Origin: an uncultured Flavobacteriaceae bacterium | Lineage (GTDB): Bacteria > Bacteroidota > Bacteroidia > Flavobacteriales > Flavobacteriaceae | Assembly: GCA_947502635.1 (NCBI GenBank) | Contig: CANNAN010000002.1 | Span: forward strand, 558,001 to 622,000 | Direction: 5' to 3' | Length of the DNA: 64,000 nt | Shown: one piece after another, positions 34,366-44,189 of the stretch | How positions within the stretch are numbered: the first letter of the stretch is position 1 | How the letters are laid out: the number at the start of each line of letters is the position of its first letter | Position numbers and translations under genes: made by a program | The notes under the pieces: generated by a model | What the model saw: only the letters and a program-made list of their open reading frames with translations | Database searches by the model: none | Told to the model about the DNA's origin: nothing

Positions 34366-35631
34366 ATGAATCAGGAAAACGTCACATATTTTCCTAGTAT
34401 TAATAATATTAAAGTAGCTGCCGATACTATTAAAAAAGTATCGGCAGTTACGCCTTTAGGCCCTAACTTAAGGTACTCAAAGCAATTTGATGCTAATATT
34501 TTATTTAAACGTGAAGACTTACAGCAAGTGCGTTCATATAAAATTAGAGGCGCCTATAATAAAATAAGTTCATTAACTTCTAAGGAGTCTAAAAAAGGCG
34601 TGGTTTGTGCCAGTGCAGGAAACCATGCGCAAGGTGTCGCTTTATCTTGTAAATTATTAGAAATTGAGGGTGTTATCTATATGCCAGCCCCAACACCAAA
34701 CCAAAAGATAGAACAGGTTAAAATGTTTGGTGGTGATTTTATAGATATTAAACTTATTGGTGATACGTTTGATGATGCTTACCATGCAGCCACATTAGAA
34801 TGTGAGCAGTTACATAAAACATTTATTCATCCTTTTAATGATAAAAAAGTTATTGAAGGACAGGCTACTGTTGGCTTAGAAATTCTGGAACAATCTACAG
34901 AGCCCATCGATTATGTTTTTATTCCCGTAGGAGGAGGAGGATTGGCAGCAGGTTTGTCTACTGTTTTTAAACAATTATCACCTCATACAAAGATTATTGG
35001 GGTAGAGCCAGAAGGAGCGCCTTCTATGTCTGTTTCTATCAAAAATAATAGAAATACAACCTTAGATCAAATTGAAAAGTTTATTGATGGAGCTGCAGTG
35101 AAACGCGTGGGAGATTTTACATTTTCTATTTGTAAGGAGAACTTGCATGATATGATAACGGTACCAGAAGGGAAGGTATGCGAGACTATTTTAGAACTTT
35201 ATAATAGGGATGCTATAGTTGTAGAACCAGCTGGAGCTCTGAGTATTTCTGCTTTAGATTTTTATGCAGAAGAGGTAAAAGGAAAAAATGTAGTATGTGT
35301 TGTTAGCGGGAGCAACAATGATATTACCAGAACGTCTGAAATTAAAGAACGTGCCTTGTTATTTGCTCAATTAAAACATTATTTTATTGTGAAATTTCCA
35401 CAACGTGCAGGGGCTTTAAAAGAGTTTGTGGTAGATATTTTAGGAGAGAATGATGATATCACCTATTTTCAATATGCGAAAAAAACAAATCGCGAAAATG
35501 GGTCTGCTGTGGTTGGTATTCAATTAAAATCTGTTAACGATTTAGAACCTCTTATAACTAAAATGAAGCTTCGTAATTTTTATGGTGATTATCTAAATGA
35601 TAAACCCGATTTGTTTCAGTTTTTGGTGTAA
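34366..35631 (+). CDS. ilvA: Threonine ammonia-lyase (threonine dehydratase)
   Basis: 421 residues. The PLP-binding lysine is in the SYKIRGAYNK motif. The phosphate-binding loop is VGGGGLAAGLS, and CASAGNHAQGVALSC is the substrate loop. A C-terminal ACT-like regulatory tail (about 330-421: YFIVKFPQRAGALKEFVVDIL) suggests isoleucine feedback. It makes 2-ketobutyrate for isoleucine. It is last in the ilv operon. Confidence 0.95.
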   Translation: MNQENVTYFPSINNIKVAADTIKKVSAVTPLGPNLRYSKQFDANILFKREDLQQVRSYKIRGAYNKISSLTSKESKKGVVCASAGNHAQGVALSCKLLEIEGVIYMPAPTPNQKIEQVKMFGGDFIDIKLIGDTFDDAYHAATLECEQLHKTFIHPFNDKKVIEGQATVGLEILEQSTEPIDYVFIPVGGGGLAAGLSTVFKQLSPHTKIIGVEPEGAPSMSVSIKNNRNTTLDQIEKFIDGAAVKRVGDFTFSICKENLHDMITVPEGKVCETILELYNRDAIVVEPAGALSISALDFYAEEVKGKNVVCVVSGSNNDITRTSEIKERALLFAQLKHYFIVKFPQRAGALKEFVVDILGENDDITYFQYAKKTNRENGSAVVGIQLKSVNDLEPLITKMKLRNFYGDYLNDKPDLFQFLV

Positions 35632-35639
35632 TTCATCTT

Positions 35640-35663
35640 GTCATTTCTGCGAAGGCAGGAATC
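35640..35663 (+). repeat. Dispersed hairpin repeat, type A, left of an inverted pair
   Basis: GTCATTTCTGCGAAGGCAGG followed by AATC. The copy at 35819-35842 is its reverse complement with three changes. They could pair to fold the 155 bp between them. It lies 8 bp after the ilvA stop. Confidence 0.7.
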
Positions 35664-35818
35664 CATTTGAATGTTAGAAGTATTAAATTTACTCTTATTT
35701 TTTCTATACGTAATTCAAAATCGGTTACTACTTTAATGTAGAATATTCCACAGGTTTTATTGGTTAAAATGTTACGGAAACGGTAATTTCAATGAATTGT
35801 TTATATTATAAATTAGTA

Positions 35819-35842
35819 GATTCCTGCCTTTGTAGAAATGGC
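35819..35842 (-). repeat. Dispersed hairpin repeat, type A, right of an inverted pair
   Basis: GATTCCTGCCTTTGTAGAAA followed by TGGC; three changes from the reverse of 35640-35663. It lies between ilvA and the convergent oxidoreductase gene. Confidence 0.65.
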
Positions 35843-35885
35843 AAAAGTTAATAGTTGAAAATTTAGGTTAATTAGTATAAACAAT

Positions 35886-37067
35886 TTATCCTTTCCAGTA
35901 TTGAATATCTTCATTATACATAGCATCTAACGATAGTTGAACAGCTCTGGCAGTATCGGCACCAGTAAAAACATTTGAAATAGGTTGTTTGTTTTCTAAA
36001 ATAGAATCTCTAAAGTCTATCAAAGCTTGTTTGCTAGGGTCTATATGAGATACTTTAATAGGATACCCTTTGCCTTGCAAGTGACTATTTATAGTAGCCC
36101 CCGAAACACCATCAACATCTGCTATTTCTTTTTTGAATCCTTTTTCATAATATATCCAAGCCTTGGTATAATCTAATAAAATGGTGCCTTTACTTCCATG
36201 TATTTTTATTTGATAATTGCCTAAGGCATTACTGGTTAAACAGGTGAATTTTGCTTTTACACCACTAGGGTATTCGTATAATAAATGAATATTATCAAAG
36301 GTTTCCCTGCCGTCTTTCCAGTAATCAACACCACCAGTTCCCATTATTTTTTTAGGGTTCTCACCTAAAACCCAGTGTACAAAATCAATTTGATGCGAGC
36401 AAAGTTCTGCAACCAGTCCCCCAGAATATTCTCTATACATACGCCAGTTTATGGCCCGTTCCAAAGAGATATCAGGAACAGGTCTTCTCCAGTTTCCATT
36501 TCTGTTCCATTGACATTCAAAAGAAGTAATTTGTCCAATCTCGCCATTTTTCAACATATCTACTACATGTTTGTAAAGCCTGGAACTATGATATTGATGA
36601 CCCGTTTGAAAAATTGTTTTCGAGTTTGAAACTTTTTCGACAAGATTGTTAATACTAGTAAGTCCTTTAGCCATCGTTTTTTCGCAATAGATATGCTTGC
36701 CAGCATCTAAAGCATCAAGGGCTATAGCTGAATGCGTACTAAACGGTGTCGCTATTAATACAGCATCAATATCTTTATTGTCTAATAGCTTTTTATAATT
36801 TTTATAAGCTTCAACTTTATTTGAAACTTTAGAAATCCCTTGTTCTAATCGAAAGGGCAAAATATCACAGGCAGCAGACACATGTATCCCTTCAATTTTG
36901 TTTAGTACAGGAATGAGTCCCCTGCCTCTATCTCCAGTGCCTATAACTCCAATATTAATAGTATTATTATAATTGATTTTGTTTGTAATAGCTCCCAAAG
37001 TAGCAGTACCTGCAATAATTCCCGCAGATGCCATGCTGCTTTTTGTAATAAATTCTCTTCTTTTCAT
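35886..37067 (-). CDS. Exported Gfo/Idh/MocA family oxidoreductase
   Basis: 393 residues. The N-terminus MKRREFITKSSMASAGIIAGTATL is a twin-arginine-type signal. The Rossmann motif NIGVIGTGDRGRG is followed by ATPFSTHSAIALDAL and IYCEKTMAKG (GxHxYxEKxMA form of the EKP motif). The C-terminal Gfo/Idh domain contains SGGLVAELCSHQIDFVHWVLGENP with a conserved acid/His. It is predicted to be NAD(P)-dependent, but exported members of this group often carry a tightly bound cofactor. It is probably a sugar dehydrogenase or ketosugar reductase in the glycoside pathway. It is last in the operon running from 39869. Confidence 0.82.
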   Translation of the reverse strand: MKRREFITKSSMASAGIIAGTATLGAITNKINYNNTINIGVIGTGDRGRGLIPVLNKIEGIHVSAACDILPFRLEQGISKVSNKVEAYKNYKKLLDNKDIDAVLIATPFSTHSAIALDALDAGKHIYCEKTMAKGLTSINNLVEKVSNSKTIFQTGHQYHSSRLYKHVVDMLKNGEIGQITSFECQWNRNGNWRRPVPDISLERAINWRMYREYSGGLVAELCSHQIDFVHWVLGENPKKIMGTGGVDYWKDGRETFDNIHLLYEYPSGVKAKFTCLTSNALGNYQIKIHGSKGTILLDYTKAWIYYEKGFKKEIADVDGVSGATINSHLQGKGYPIKVSHIDPSKQALIDFRDSILENKQPISNVFTGADTARAVQLSLDAMYNEDIQYWKG

Positions 37068-37106
37068 TGGTTGTAATTTCGAATAACTACTATTTTTTGA
37101 GTTATT

Positions 37107-38453
37107 TTATACGGGTTTTATTTCCCAACCTGGCTCATATTCTCTAGACCATAACTTCATGGCATCACGATCATAAATTCTTCCAGTTATTTCATCTACT
37201 TCAAAAGATTTATTAATTCTTGAACTAATATTGGCATAATGTGTTAGCATTTGACTAACAACTCCTTGCTCTATTGGCGAAGTTAACGATTCTTTTTCCC
37301 TTATAGCTTGGAAAAAGTTTACAGCGTGTCTTGTAGAAAGACTTCCACCACCGCCAAGTGCTAAGCCATCTTCCTTTCCTTTCAAGGTACTGTTTCTAAT
37401 AACTTTACCTTTCAGGTCATATAATTTATAACCTGTTCGATTTATAAATACCATACCTTTAGAACCATAGATTAAGGTGCCTCTTCCAGCACCATATTTA
37501 TTATAGCCATTTCTACTTTGTCCATCCCATTGAATGGTTGTGTTATTGGAAAACCTGAACGTAGCTAGCATAGTATCATACATCTCCCATCCATCATTTT
37601 TATGTTGAAATTTTCCTGAATATACATCGACATGTTCAGGATATTCAACGTCTAAAGCCCAACGGGCAATATCTAATTCGTGTGTGGCATTATTACCCAT
37701 TTCTGCTGTTCCATAATCCCATCCGTACCAATGCCAGTTATAATTCCAGGTATCATGCATATAGGCTTTTCTTGGAGCTGGTCCCTGAAAAAGTTCCCAA
37801 TCTAATCCTTCTGGAGGGGCGGCTTTTACAGGAACAGGAACTTTGCCTCTGGAATTAGTATAAAATGCAATGGCTTTATAAGCATCTCCAATAATACCGT
37901 TATGGATGTCTTTAATAATTTCGGTAGATTCTAATGAGGATCGTTGTTGGTTCCCCATTTGTATTAATTTATTATATTTTTTTTGATATGCAACAAGTAA
38001 TTCGCCTTCTCTAGGGTTATGACTACATGGCTTTTCTAGATATACATGTTTGTTAGCTTGTACGGCCATACAAGCACCTGGCGCATGCCAGTGGTCTGGT
38101 GTTGCCATAAAAACAGCATCTACTTTTTTATCATCTAAAATAACTCTAATGTCATTTTCTAACTTTGGAGTATGGTCAATCAATTTTGAAAAAGAGTTGG
38201 CTGCTTTTTCGCGCTGACTTTTCATCACATCACATAAGTACATGAGTTCAATATTATTTGCTTTATCAGAAATGGCTTCTTTAAACCCTCCCAAGCGTCT
38301 TCCTAGTCCTTGAACGGCAACATGAATTCTATCATTAGATCCTATGATTCGTGAATAACTTTTTGCTGAAACACTTGTAATATTCCCTGTGAGTGTAACT
38401 CCAAGAGCTCCTGCTGATGCTTTTTTTATAAAATCTCTTCTATTCGAACCCAT
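37107..38453 (-). CDS. Exported Gfo/Idh/MocA family oxidoreductase
   Basis: 448 residues with a twin-arginine-type start (MGSNRRDFIKKASAGALGVT). The cofactor motif is VAVQGLGRRLGG; it also has ATPDHWHAPGACMAVQANKHVYLEKPCSHN and the C-terminal-domain NWHWYGWDYGTAEMGNNATHELDIARWAL. It belongs to the long, Trp-rich Gfo/Idh subgroup found in Bacteroidota and Planctomycetota polysaccharide loci. It is 12 bp from the DUF1080 gene upstream and 39 bp from the oxidoreductase downstream, so it is in one operon. The likely role is oxidation or reduction of a sugar at C3. Confidence 0.82.
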   Translation of the reverse strand: MGSNRRDFIKKASAGALGVTLTGNITSVSAKSYSRIIGSNDRIHVAVQGLGRRLGGFKEAISDKANNIELMYLCDVMKSQREKAANSFSKLIDHTPKLENDIRVILDDKKVDAVFMATPDHWHAPGACMAVQANKHVYLEKPCSHNPREGELLVAYQKKYNKLIQMGNQQRSSLESTEIIKDIHNGIIGDAYKAIAFYTNSRGKVPVPVKAAPPEGLDWELFQGPAPRKAYMHDTWNYNWHWYGWDYGTAEMGNNATHELDIARWALDVEYPEHVDVYSGKFQHKNDGWEMYDTMLATFRFSNNTTIQWDGQSRNGYNKYGAGRGTLIYGSKGMVFINRTGYKLYDLKGKVIRNSTLKGKEDGLALGGGGSLSTRHAVNFFQAIREKESLTSPIEQGVVSQMLTHYANISSRINKSFEVDEITGRIYDRDAMKLWSREYEPGWEIKPV

Positions 38454-38465
38454 TATTTTATTTTT

Positions 38466-39869
38466 TTAATTAAACTCTCTAACTTTTATGCTTCTGTAAT
38501 GTACGGTGTCTCCATGATCTTGAAGTAAGATGTGCCCACTAGGCCACTGTCCAAATTTTGGCCATTTTTTATATTTGCTGTATGCTACAAGTGCTCTAAA
38601 CATTTGAGAAGACCTATCATATTCTATTACTTTTTCATTGTTTAACCAGTGCTCAACATGTGCTCCTCTAACAACAATTCTTGCTTTGTTCCAAGCTCCT
38701 ATACCTTTAAATTGTTTACTTCTTCCTTTTATAGAAAGGTTTTCGGCTGTAATTAAATCATAAAGAGAACCTACTGTTCTATTACCATTAACACCAGCTT
38801 TTGCATCAGGGTGATTTTTATCATCTAAAATTTGAAATTCGCATCCTATGGCAGATCCAGACCCTTTATTAAGTTCGGCATCTACAAAATATTTAATACC
38901 ACTATTGGCTCCTTTTGTAATTTTGAAATCTAGTTCTAATTCGAAACTACTAAAAACTTTTTCTGTAACAATGTCTCCAGGGCCAGTTGATTCGGCACCA
39001 TCAGTGGCTAAAATAGTTAATTCACCATTTTCAATGTCCCAACCAGATTGTGGGAAATGATCCAGTTTGACACCTCGCCATCCTTTAGATGTTTTGCCAT
39101 CCCAAAGCAAACGCCATCCATTATTTACTTCATTTTCTGTAAGCGTATTAATTAAATAACTCATTTCTTTTGCATCAGGGTCTGAAACCCAACGTTCTTT
39201 TTCTAAGTTATTTGTTTTGATTCTAATATTTTTCCATTTAATATGTTTCCCAGCGTCTTTGTCTTTATAAATACTGTGGACTTGTAATGCTATGAAACCT
39301 GATGATGTTAAATCATCAACTAAATTTGAGCATTGTATGCCATTTATCCATGTTCGAATGGTAGAACCAATAGCTTCGACCCTGCACGTATTCCATACAC
39401 CATTTTTAAAAGCTTTACTACCTTTTGGATTTAAAGATAAAGGGTATATCCAGCCTCTTCTCCCTTCATCGTATATGCCACCACTAAAAGCGCGAGCTGA
39501 TGGATCTAGTTCAAATTGATAACCATGAACCTTGCCTTTTTTATGTGACTTAAAACTATTAGATCTAAATTGAACACCCGAATTAGTTGTGGGATCTAAA
39601 AGAACCTCAAATTCTAGAATAAAATCACTATATTTCTTTTCAGTACACAGAAAACTATTTGGTGTTTTAGATTTTGTAGTGCCAATAATTTCATTATTAA
39701 CTACTTTATAGGAAGCAGTTCCATTTAATTGTTTCCAACCAGTTAAGTCCTTTCCGTTAAAAAGAGATATCCATCCGTCTTGAGATGTTTGAGAATTGGC
39801 ACTAATGCCTACAAGACTCATTAAAAGAAAACTAGAAAAAAAAAGTAGTTTCGATTGTATTGGTTTCAT
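38466..39869 (-). CDS. Double DUF1080 (3-keto-disaccharide hydrolase) protein
   Basis: I chose the ATG at 39869 (467 residues, MKPIQSKLLFFSSFLLMSLVG, a Sec signal). A start at 39959 would put the promoter at 39898-39930 inside the gene. Two DUF1080 concanavalin-like domains follow: the first begins DGWISLFNGKDLTGWKQLNG (about 30-220), the second NGWRLLWDGKTSKGWRGVKL (about 245-465). Both have the NSGVQFR/NSGIKYF and GHI-x-LQDHG-type motifs. DUF1080 proteins cleave 3-keto-glycosides by elimination rather than classic hydrolysis. It is first in an operon with two Gfo/Idh proteins. Confidence 0.82.
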   Translation of the reverse strand: MKPIQSKLLFFSSFLLMSLVGISANSQTSQDGWISLFNGKDLTGWKQLNGTASYKVVNNEIIGTTKSKTPNSFLCTEKKYSDFILEFEVLLDPTTNSGVQFRSNSFKSHKKGKVHGYQFELDPSARAFSGGIYDEGRRGWIYPLSLNPKGSKAFKNGVWNTCRVEAIGSTIRTWINGIQCSNLVDDLTSSGFIALQVHSIYKDKDAGKHIKWKNIRIKTNNLEKERWVSDPDAKEMSYLINTLTENEVNNGWRLLWDGKTSKGWRGVKLDHFPQSGWDIENGELTILATDGAESTGPGDIVTEKVFSSFELELDFKITKGANSGIKYFVDAELNKGSGSAIGCEFQILDDKNHPDAKAGVNGNRTVGSLYDLITAENLSIKGRSKQFKGIGAWNKARIVVRGAHVEHWLNNEKVIEYDRSSQMFRALVAYSKYKKWPKFGQWPSGHILLQDHGDTVHYRSIKVREFN

Positions 39870-39886
39870 GTTTTTTTTATTTTTTC

Positions 39887-39930
39887 GTGTACGTACACAA
39901 AAATACAAATATTTATAACGAAAATCCAAA
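39887..39930 (-). promoter_or_regulatory. Promoter with overlapping 12-bp palindromic operator
   Basis: On the minus strand, TTTG (39927-39930), 21 bp, and TATTTTTG (39898-39905) fit the Bacteroidota promoter. The perfect palindrome GTGTACGTACAC (39887-39898) starts at the last base of the -7 element, where a repressor would block initiation. The ATG is 17 bp further. Confidence 0.65.
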
Positions 39931-40127
39931 TATTGAACTATTTTAGAGTTGTTAATCAATAATTAAAATAATTACTAGCCGAAAACGATTTCTCCATAGT
40001 TATTTTTTTCTCATGTTATTATTTTGCTAAGAATATCATATTTATTCTAATAAACCTCTTTGGTTTAAAAGTTTTTATTGATATTAAGAATATATTAGCT
40101 ATAGTCATAATTAATAAATCCAAGCAA

Positions 40128-41720
40128 ATGAGTACTACTTTTTTAGAAATTCCAGAGGCTTACAAAATACAATCGTTATTACATCAAAAAACCTATTTAG
40201 TTTCAGGAGAACTAAAACAATGGGAAGGTGATATAGCAGAAGTATATTCAACTATTTCTTCAACCGAAGATTATAAACCGACTTTATTAGGAACCATTCC
40301 TCAACTTACAGAAAAGGAAGCTTTAGAGGCGTTAAATTCAGCATCAGCGGCTTATGATAAAGGGCAGGGTTTGTGGCCAACCATGAAGGTTGTAGATAGG
40401 ATTGCTTGCATGGAAAAGTTTGTAGAACAAATGAAAACCAAGCGAGAAGTCATTGTAAAACTTTTAATGTGGGAAATAGGCAAAAACCTTCCAGATTCAG
40501 AAAAAGAATTCGATAGAACCATCGATTATATATATGATACTATTGAAGCTTATAAACAAATAGATAGAGACTCTGCTAAATTTGAAAAAAATGAAGGAGT
40601 GTATGCGCACATACGTAGAGGACCACTAGGTGTTGTTTTGTGTTTAGGCCCATATAATTATCCGTTAAATGAAACATTTACATTACTTATTCCTGCGTTA
40701 ATTATGGGTAACCCTGTAATTTTTAAACCAGCTAAACTAGGGGTATTATTAATTTCACCATTATTAGAGGCCTTTCAAAATAGTTTTCCAAAAGGTGTCG
40801 TAAATGTTATTTATGGTCGTGGTCGGGTATTAGCAACACCTATTATGCAATCGGGTAAAATTGATGTATTAGCATTAATTGGTAATAGTAAATCTGCAAA
40901 CGCTATTCAAAATAATCATCCAAAAAAGAATAGATTACGTTTGGTACTAGGCTTAGAGGCTAAAAACCCCGCAATTGTTTTGCCAGATGCGGACTTAGAT
41001 TTAGCAGTGAATGAATGTATTGCAGGCACATTGTCTTTTAATGGGCAACGTTGTACAGCTTTAAAAGTATTATATGTACATGAATCTGTTGTAGAGGATT
41101 TTAATAAGCGATATGCGGCTAAAGTAGACGCTCTTAAGTTTGGGAATCCATGGGATTCTGGTACTAAGTTAACACCGCTTCCCGAAGTGAATAAACCCCC
41201 ATATATTAAAGAGTTAATAGATGATGCTCTTGAAAAAGGAGCAAAAATACTAAATGATAAAGGAGGGGAAATTAGTGAGAATTTTATATTTCCAGCAGTT
41301 TTATATCCTGTAGATAAAAGTATGCGAATATTTAACGAGGAGCAGTTTGGACCATTAGTACCTATTGTTCCATTTGCAGATATTGAAGAACCATTAGATG
41401 ATATGGCGGCCTCTAATTATGGGCAACAGGTAAGTTTGTTTGGTAAAGATATCAATACATTATCACCATTAATTGATACTTTAGTAAATTTAGTGTGTCG
41501 GGTAAATTTAAATAGCTCTTGTCAAAGAGGACCAGATGTTTATCCTTTTACAGGAAGAAAAGATTCTGCATTTAGTACTTTAAGTGTGCATGACGCATTA
41601 CGCTCTTTCTCTATAAGAACTTTTGTAGCATCGAAGGATAACGATTATAATAATGCTATTTTAAAAGAGTTATTAGAGAAAAAAACATCTAACTTTATAA
41701 GTACAGATTATATTTTATAA
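40128..41720 (+). CDS. gapN: NADP-dependent non-phosphorylating glyceraldehyde-3-phosphate dehydrogenase
   Basis: 530 residues, aldehyde dehydrogenase superfamily. The catalytic residues are Glu277 in [12 protein letters not shown] and Cys309 in [30 protein letters not shown] and FKPAK bind the cofactor, as in GapN-type enzymes. The N-terminus has an acid-rich stretch common in this group. It oxidises glyceraldehyde-3-phosphate directly to 3-phosphoglycerate, making NADPH instead of ATP. It stands alone on the plus strand between two minus-strand carbohydrate operons. Other ALDH substrates are possible. Confidence 0.8.
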   Translation: MSTTFLEIPEAYKIQSLLHQKTYLVSGELKQWEGDIAEVYSTISSTEDYKPTLLGTIPQLTEKEALEALNSASAAYDKGQGLWPTMKVVDRIACMEKFVEQMKTKREVIVKLLMWEIGKNLPDSEKEFDRTIDYIYDTIEAYKQIDRDSAKFEKNEGVYAHIRRGPLGVVLCLGPYNYPLNETFTLLIPALIMGNPVIFKPAKLGVLLISPLLEAFQNSFPKGVVNVIYGRGRVLATPIMQSGKIDVLALIGNSKSANAIQNNHPKKNRLRLVLGLEAKNPAIVLPDADLDLAVNECIAGTLSFNGQRCTALKVLYVHESVVEDFNKRYAAKVDALKFGNPWDSGTKLTPLPEVNKPPYIKELIDDALEKGAKILNDKGGEISENFIFPAVLYPVDKSMRIFNEEQFGPLVPIVPFADIEEPLDDMAASNYGQQVSLFGKDINTLSPLIDTLVNLVCRVNLNSSCQRGPDVYPFTGRKDSAFSTLSVHDALRSFSIRTFVASKDNDYNNAILKELLEKKTSNFISTDYIL

Positions 41721-41770
41721 GCTGCTTTTTTATTATTTTTATAGCTAATAAAACAACATTTTTTTTATAT

Positions 41771-42283
41771 ATGAAGACATTTAAGTATTTGGTATTATCT
41801 TTTTTTTCAGTTTTAGTTATGGTTGCCTGTGGAGGTAAGGAGGAAAAAAAGAAGGAAGGTTTTAGTTACGAAAATAAGAAAGAGACTTCTAAAAGCACAG
41901 AAACAAAAAACTCTAATGATATTGTTATTTCTGGTGATGACTTAATGAAGTTTGATAAGACTGAAATTAAAGTAAAAGCAGGACAAAAAGTAAAAGTTAC
42001 TTTAAGGCATAAAGGGAAATTGGATATTAATGTGATGGGACATAATTTTGTGCTTCTTAAACAAGGAGTGGATTTAGCTGGGTTTGCTGCTAAAGCAGCT
42101 GTAGCTAAAGATAACGAATACATACCAAAAGGAACAGAAGATGTTATAGCCTATACCTCTTTAATTGGAGGAGGACAGACGACTTCTGTAGAGTTTGTAG
42201 CACCAGAAGTTGGAACGTATGATTTTTTATGTAGTTTTCCTGGGCATTATGGTATGATGAAAGGTAAAGTTATTGTAGAATAG
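41771..42283 (+). CDS. Azurin, lipoprotein form
   Basis: 170 residues. The lipoprotein signal ends MVACGG (Cys20), then a charged linker of about 30 residues leads to a cupredoxin domain. Type 1 copper ligands are visible: His in MGHNFVLL, and Cys, His and Met in FLCSFPGHYGMMKG. The azurin-specific helical insertion GFAAKAAVAKDNEYIPKG is present. It shuttles single electrons in the periplasm. It is 50 bp after gapN and followed by a strong terminator. Its nearest oxidase-type neighbours are the GMC enzymes at 44.8-48.8 kb. Confidence 0.93.
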   Translation: MKTFKYLVLSFFSVLVMVACGGKEEKKKEGFSYENKKETSKSTETKNSNDIVISGDDLMKFDKTEIKVKAGQKVKVTLRHKGKLDINVMGHNFVLLKQGVDLAGFAAKAAVAKDNEYIPKGTEDVIAYTSLIGGGQTTSVEFVAPEVGTYDFLCSFPGHYGMMKGKVIVE

Positions 42284-42297
42284 ATATTTTACAATAT

Positions 42298-42342
42298 AAA
42301 AACAAAAAGCGATGCTGTTTTCTAGTGTCGCTTTTTGTTTTT
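42298..42342. terminator. Strong bidirectional terminator
   Basis: A 15-bp perfect stem (42298-42312 with 42328-42342) with a 15-nt loop, A-rich on the left and T-rich on the right. It separates the azurin gene from the convergent minus-strand operon. Confidence 0.88.
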
Positions 42343-42411
42343 ATGTTTTTTTCATAAATTAATTAGCTTCTTTTAATGCAATCTTGATATGTATGCTAAA
42401 AATATCTTTAA

Positions 42412-43332
42412 TTAGAAATTAGAGCTTTCTAAATAAGCATTTATAACCTTTTTTTCACCTTCTTTTCCATCTACAGAGTTTCCGTGCTCCATACCTAAAA
42501 TACCATTAAATCCTTTGGAGTGAATATGCTTGAATATGTTTTTATAATTTATTTCTCCTGTTGTTGGTTCTTTACGTCCTGGATTATCACCAATTTGGAA
42601 ATAAGCAATTTCATCCCAACAAGTATCAATATTGGGGATTAAGTTTCCCTCTTGTATCTGCTGATGATAAATGTCGAATAATATTTTACAGGATGGCGAG
42701 TTTACCGCTTTACAAATTTTAAAAGCCTGAGGTGATTCTGTTAAAAACAACCCTGGGTGGTCTCGAAAGTTTAAAGGCTCTAATACCATGGTTATTTGAT
42801 GAGGTTCTAAAATAGCCGATGCTTGTTTTAGAGTTTCAATAACATGCTCCGTTTGGTAATCCATATGTTGCTTTAAGTCTAGATAACCAGGTACCACAGT
42901 TATCCATTTGGCATTCACACGTTTTGCAACTTCAACAGATTGTTTTATATCATTTAAGAATTCATGTCGTTTGTCAATATTTCCACTAGCTAAATTAGGT
43001 GCTTTCCAATAAATTTTATGAGCAACAAATACCCCCATGGTTATATTTCTATCAACCATGGTTTTAGCCATTTTTTTTTGAATTTCAACAGGACGACTTT
43101 TCATGTTGTTGTCCTCAAAAGCAGTAAAACCTTGATCTGCTATAAAGTTTAATTGATCAATAGGGCTATTGCCTGCATGATGTTTAAACATGCCTATATG
43201 TGGTGCAAAATTTAATTTAAAAGTATTATTTATATTCGAATGTGTTCTATTTAAGGCAGACACACCTGAAAGTCCCATACCTATTAAAGAAGCAGTAGCC
43301 GCACTTTTTTTTATAAATAATCTTCTTTTCAT
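42412..43332 (-). CDS. Exported TIM-barrel sugar isomerase/epimerase-like protein
   Basis: 306 residues from the ATG at 43332, where MKRRLFIKKSAATASLIGMG gives a twin-arginine-type signal; an ATG 21 bp upstream adds only MLEQSTK. The barrel is the xylose-isomerase-like (AP endonuclease 2) family: GFTAFEDNNM, VAHKIYW, WITVVPGYLD, VLEPLNFRDHPG (metal Glu), FDIYHQQIQEG (Asp/His) and GILGMEHGNS (Glu). It resembles hydroxypyruvate isomerase and ketose epimerases. In this region it probably interconverts keto sugars. Confidence 0.8.
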   Translation of the reverse strand: MKRRLFIKKSAATASLIGMGLSGVSALNRTHSNINNTFKLNFAPHIGMFKHHAGNSPIDQLNFIADQGFTAFEDNNMKSRPVEIQKKMAKTMVDRNITMGVFVAHKIYWKAPNLASGNIDKRHEFLNDIKQSVEVAKRVNAKWITVVPGYLDLKQHMDYQTEHVIETLKQASAILEPHQITMVLEPLNFRDHPGLFLTESPQAFKICKAVNSPSCKILFDIYHQQIQEGNLIPNIDTCWDEIAYFQIGDNPGRKEPTTGEINYKNIFKHIHSKGFNGILGMEHGNSVDGKEGEKKVINAYLESSNF

Positions 43333-43369
43333 TTTAGTAGACTGCTCAAGCATTGAGTTAACATAATTG

Positions 43370-44176
43370 TTATAACTCTAATATTTCAATATTTTTAAAT
43401 TCTACAGGATGACTTTCACTTTGTAAAGAAATATATCCTTTTTTTAAAGGTGTCCCTTCTTTACTTTTCCATAATTCTTCATTAAAATCAACCGTTCCAC
43501 CTATCTGCGGTTTTGTACAAGTGAATACAATGTTGTCATTGATTATATGTTTAATAATGGAGTCGTTTCTAACTTCAATTTCAAGTTTAACCCATTGATC
43601 ACCATGATAGGTTTTGGAAGATGATTTAAAACAATGTTCTGTTGCAATTTGATTATCTATAACGACGTGCGTACCTGGAGTACATAAATTACCAGTAGAC
43701 CGTTCTTCAGTACCTAAGCCTCCTAAAAGTTGTACTTCAATAGATACAGGGAAATTTTGGTCTAACCCTATGTTTTTAGGATCTTCGCAATGTATCATGA
43801 CACCACTGTTTGCGGCTGCCCACGATTCACCATCACTTAATTGTTTCCCTGTAAAACGATATTGCAATCGTAATTTATAATTAGAAAATACTTTGTTATA
43901 ATAAATATGACCAAATTTAGAATTAAATGTATCGTCATACGCATCATAATTAACTTTAAGACAGCCATCCTTAGCAATAAAGGTGTTTTTGTAATTGTCG
44001 CCAACAGGATGTCCTTTAATTTTAACAGTCCAATCATTTAAATCTTTACCATTAAATAAAGAAACCCATTTTTCTATTACTTCGGGAGTTTCAATCTTTT
44101 TTTGATTCGGTTTTTCTTTGCAGCTCATTATAAGTATAACAAGCATACTAAAAAGTATGTGCGAATAATTCTTCAT
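43370..44176 (-). CDS. DUF1080 lipoprotein (3-keto-glycoside cleaving family)
   Basis: 268 residues from the ATG at 44176, giving MKNYSHILFSMLVILIMSCK, a lipoprotein signal with Cys19; a start at 44224 would extend into the upstream gene. A single DUF1080 domain follows: EKWVSLFNGKDLNDWTVKIK, ANSGVMIHCEDPKNI, WVKLEIEVRNDSIIKH and SLQSESHPVEFKNI. It is likely to split 3-keto-glycosides in the periplasm. It is downstream of the GMC/subunit-3 genes and 37 bp from the epimerase gene. Confidence 0.8.
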   Translation of the reverse strand: MKNYSHILFSMLVILIMSCKEKPNQKKIETPEVIEKWVSLFNGKDLNDWTVKIKGHPVGDNYKNTFIAKDGCLKVNYDAYDDTFNSKFGHIYYNKVFSNYKLRLQYRFTGKQLSDGESWAAANSGVMIHCEDPKNIGLDQNFPVSIEVQLLGGLGTEERSTGNLCTPGTHVVIDNQIATEHCFKSSSKTYHGDQWVKLEIEVRNDSIIKHIINDNIVFTCTKPQIGGTVDFNEELWKSKEGTPLKKGYISLQSESHPVEFKNIEILEL

Positions 44177-44189
44177 ATTTTTATAAGTT

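Noticed and set aside
35664-35818. 155 bp between the inverted type A repeats after ilvA as a possible mini-transposon
   Set aside because: No target-site duplication and no coding content; the repeats also occur singly, so a paired hairpin is the simpler reading.
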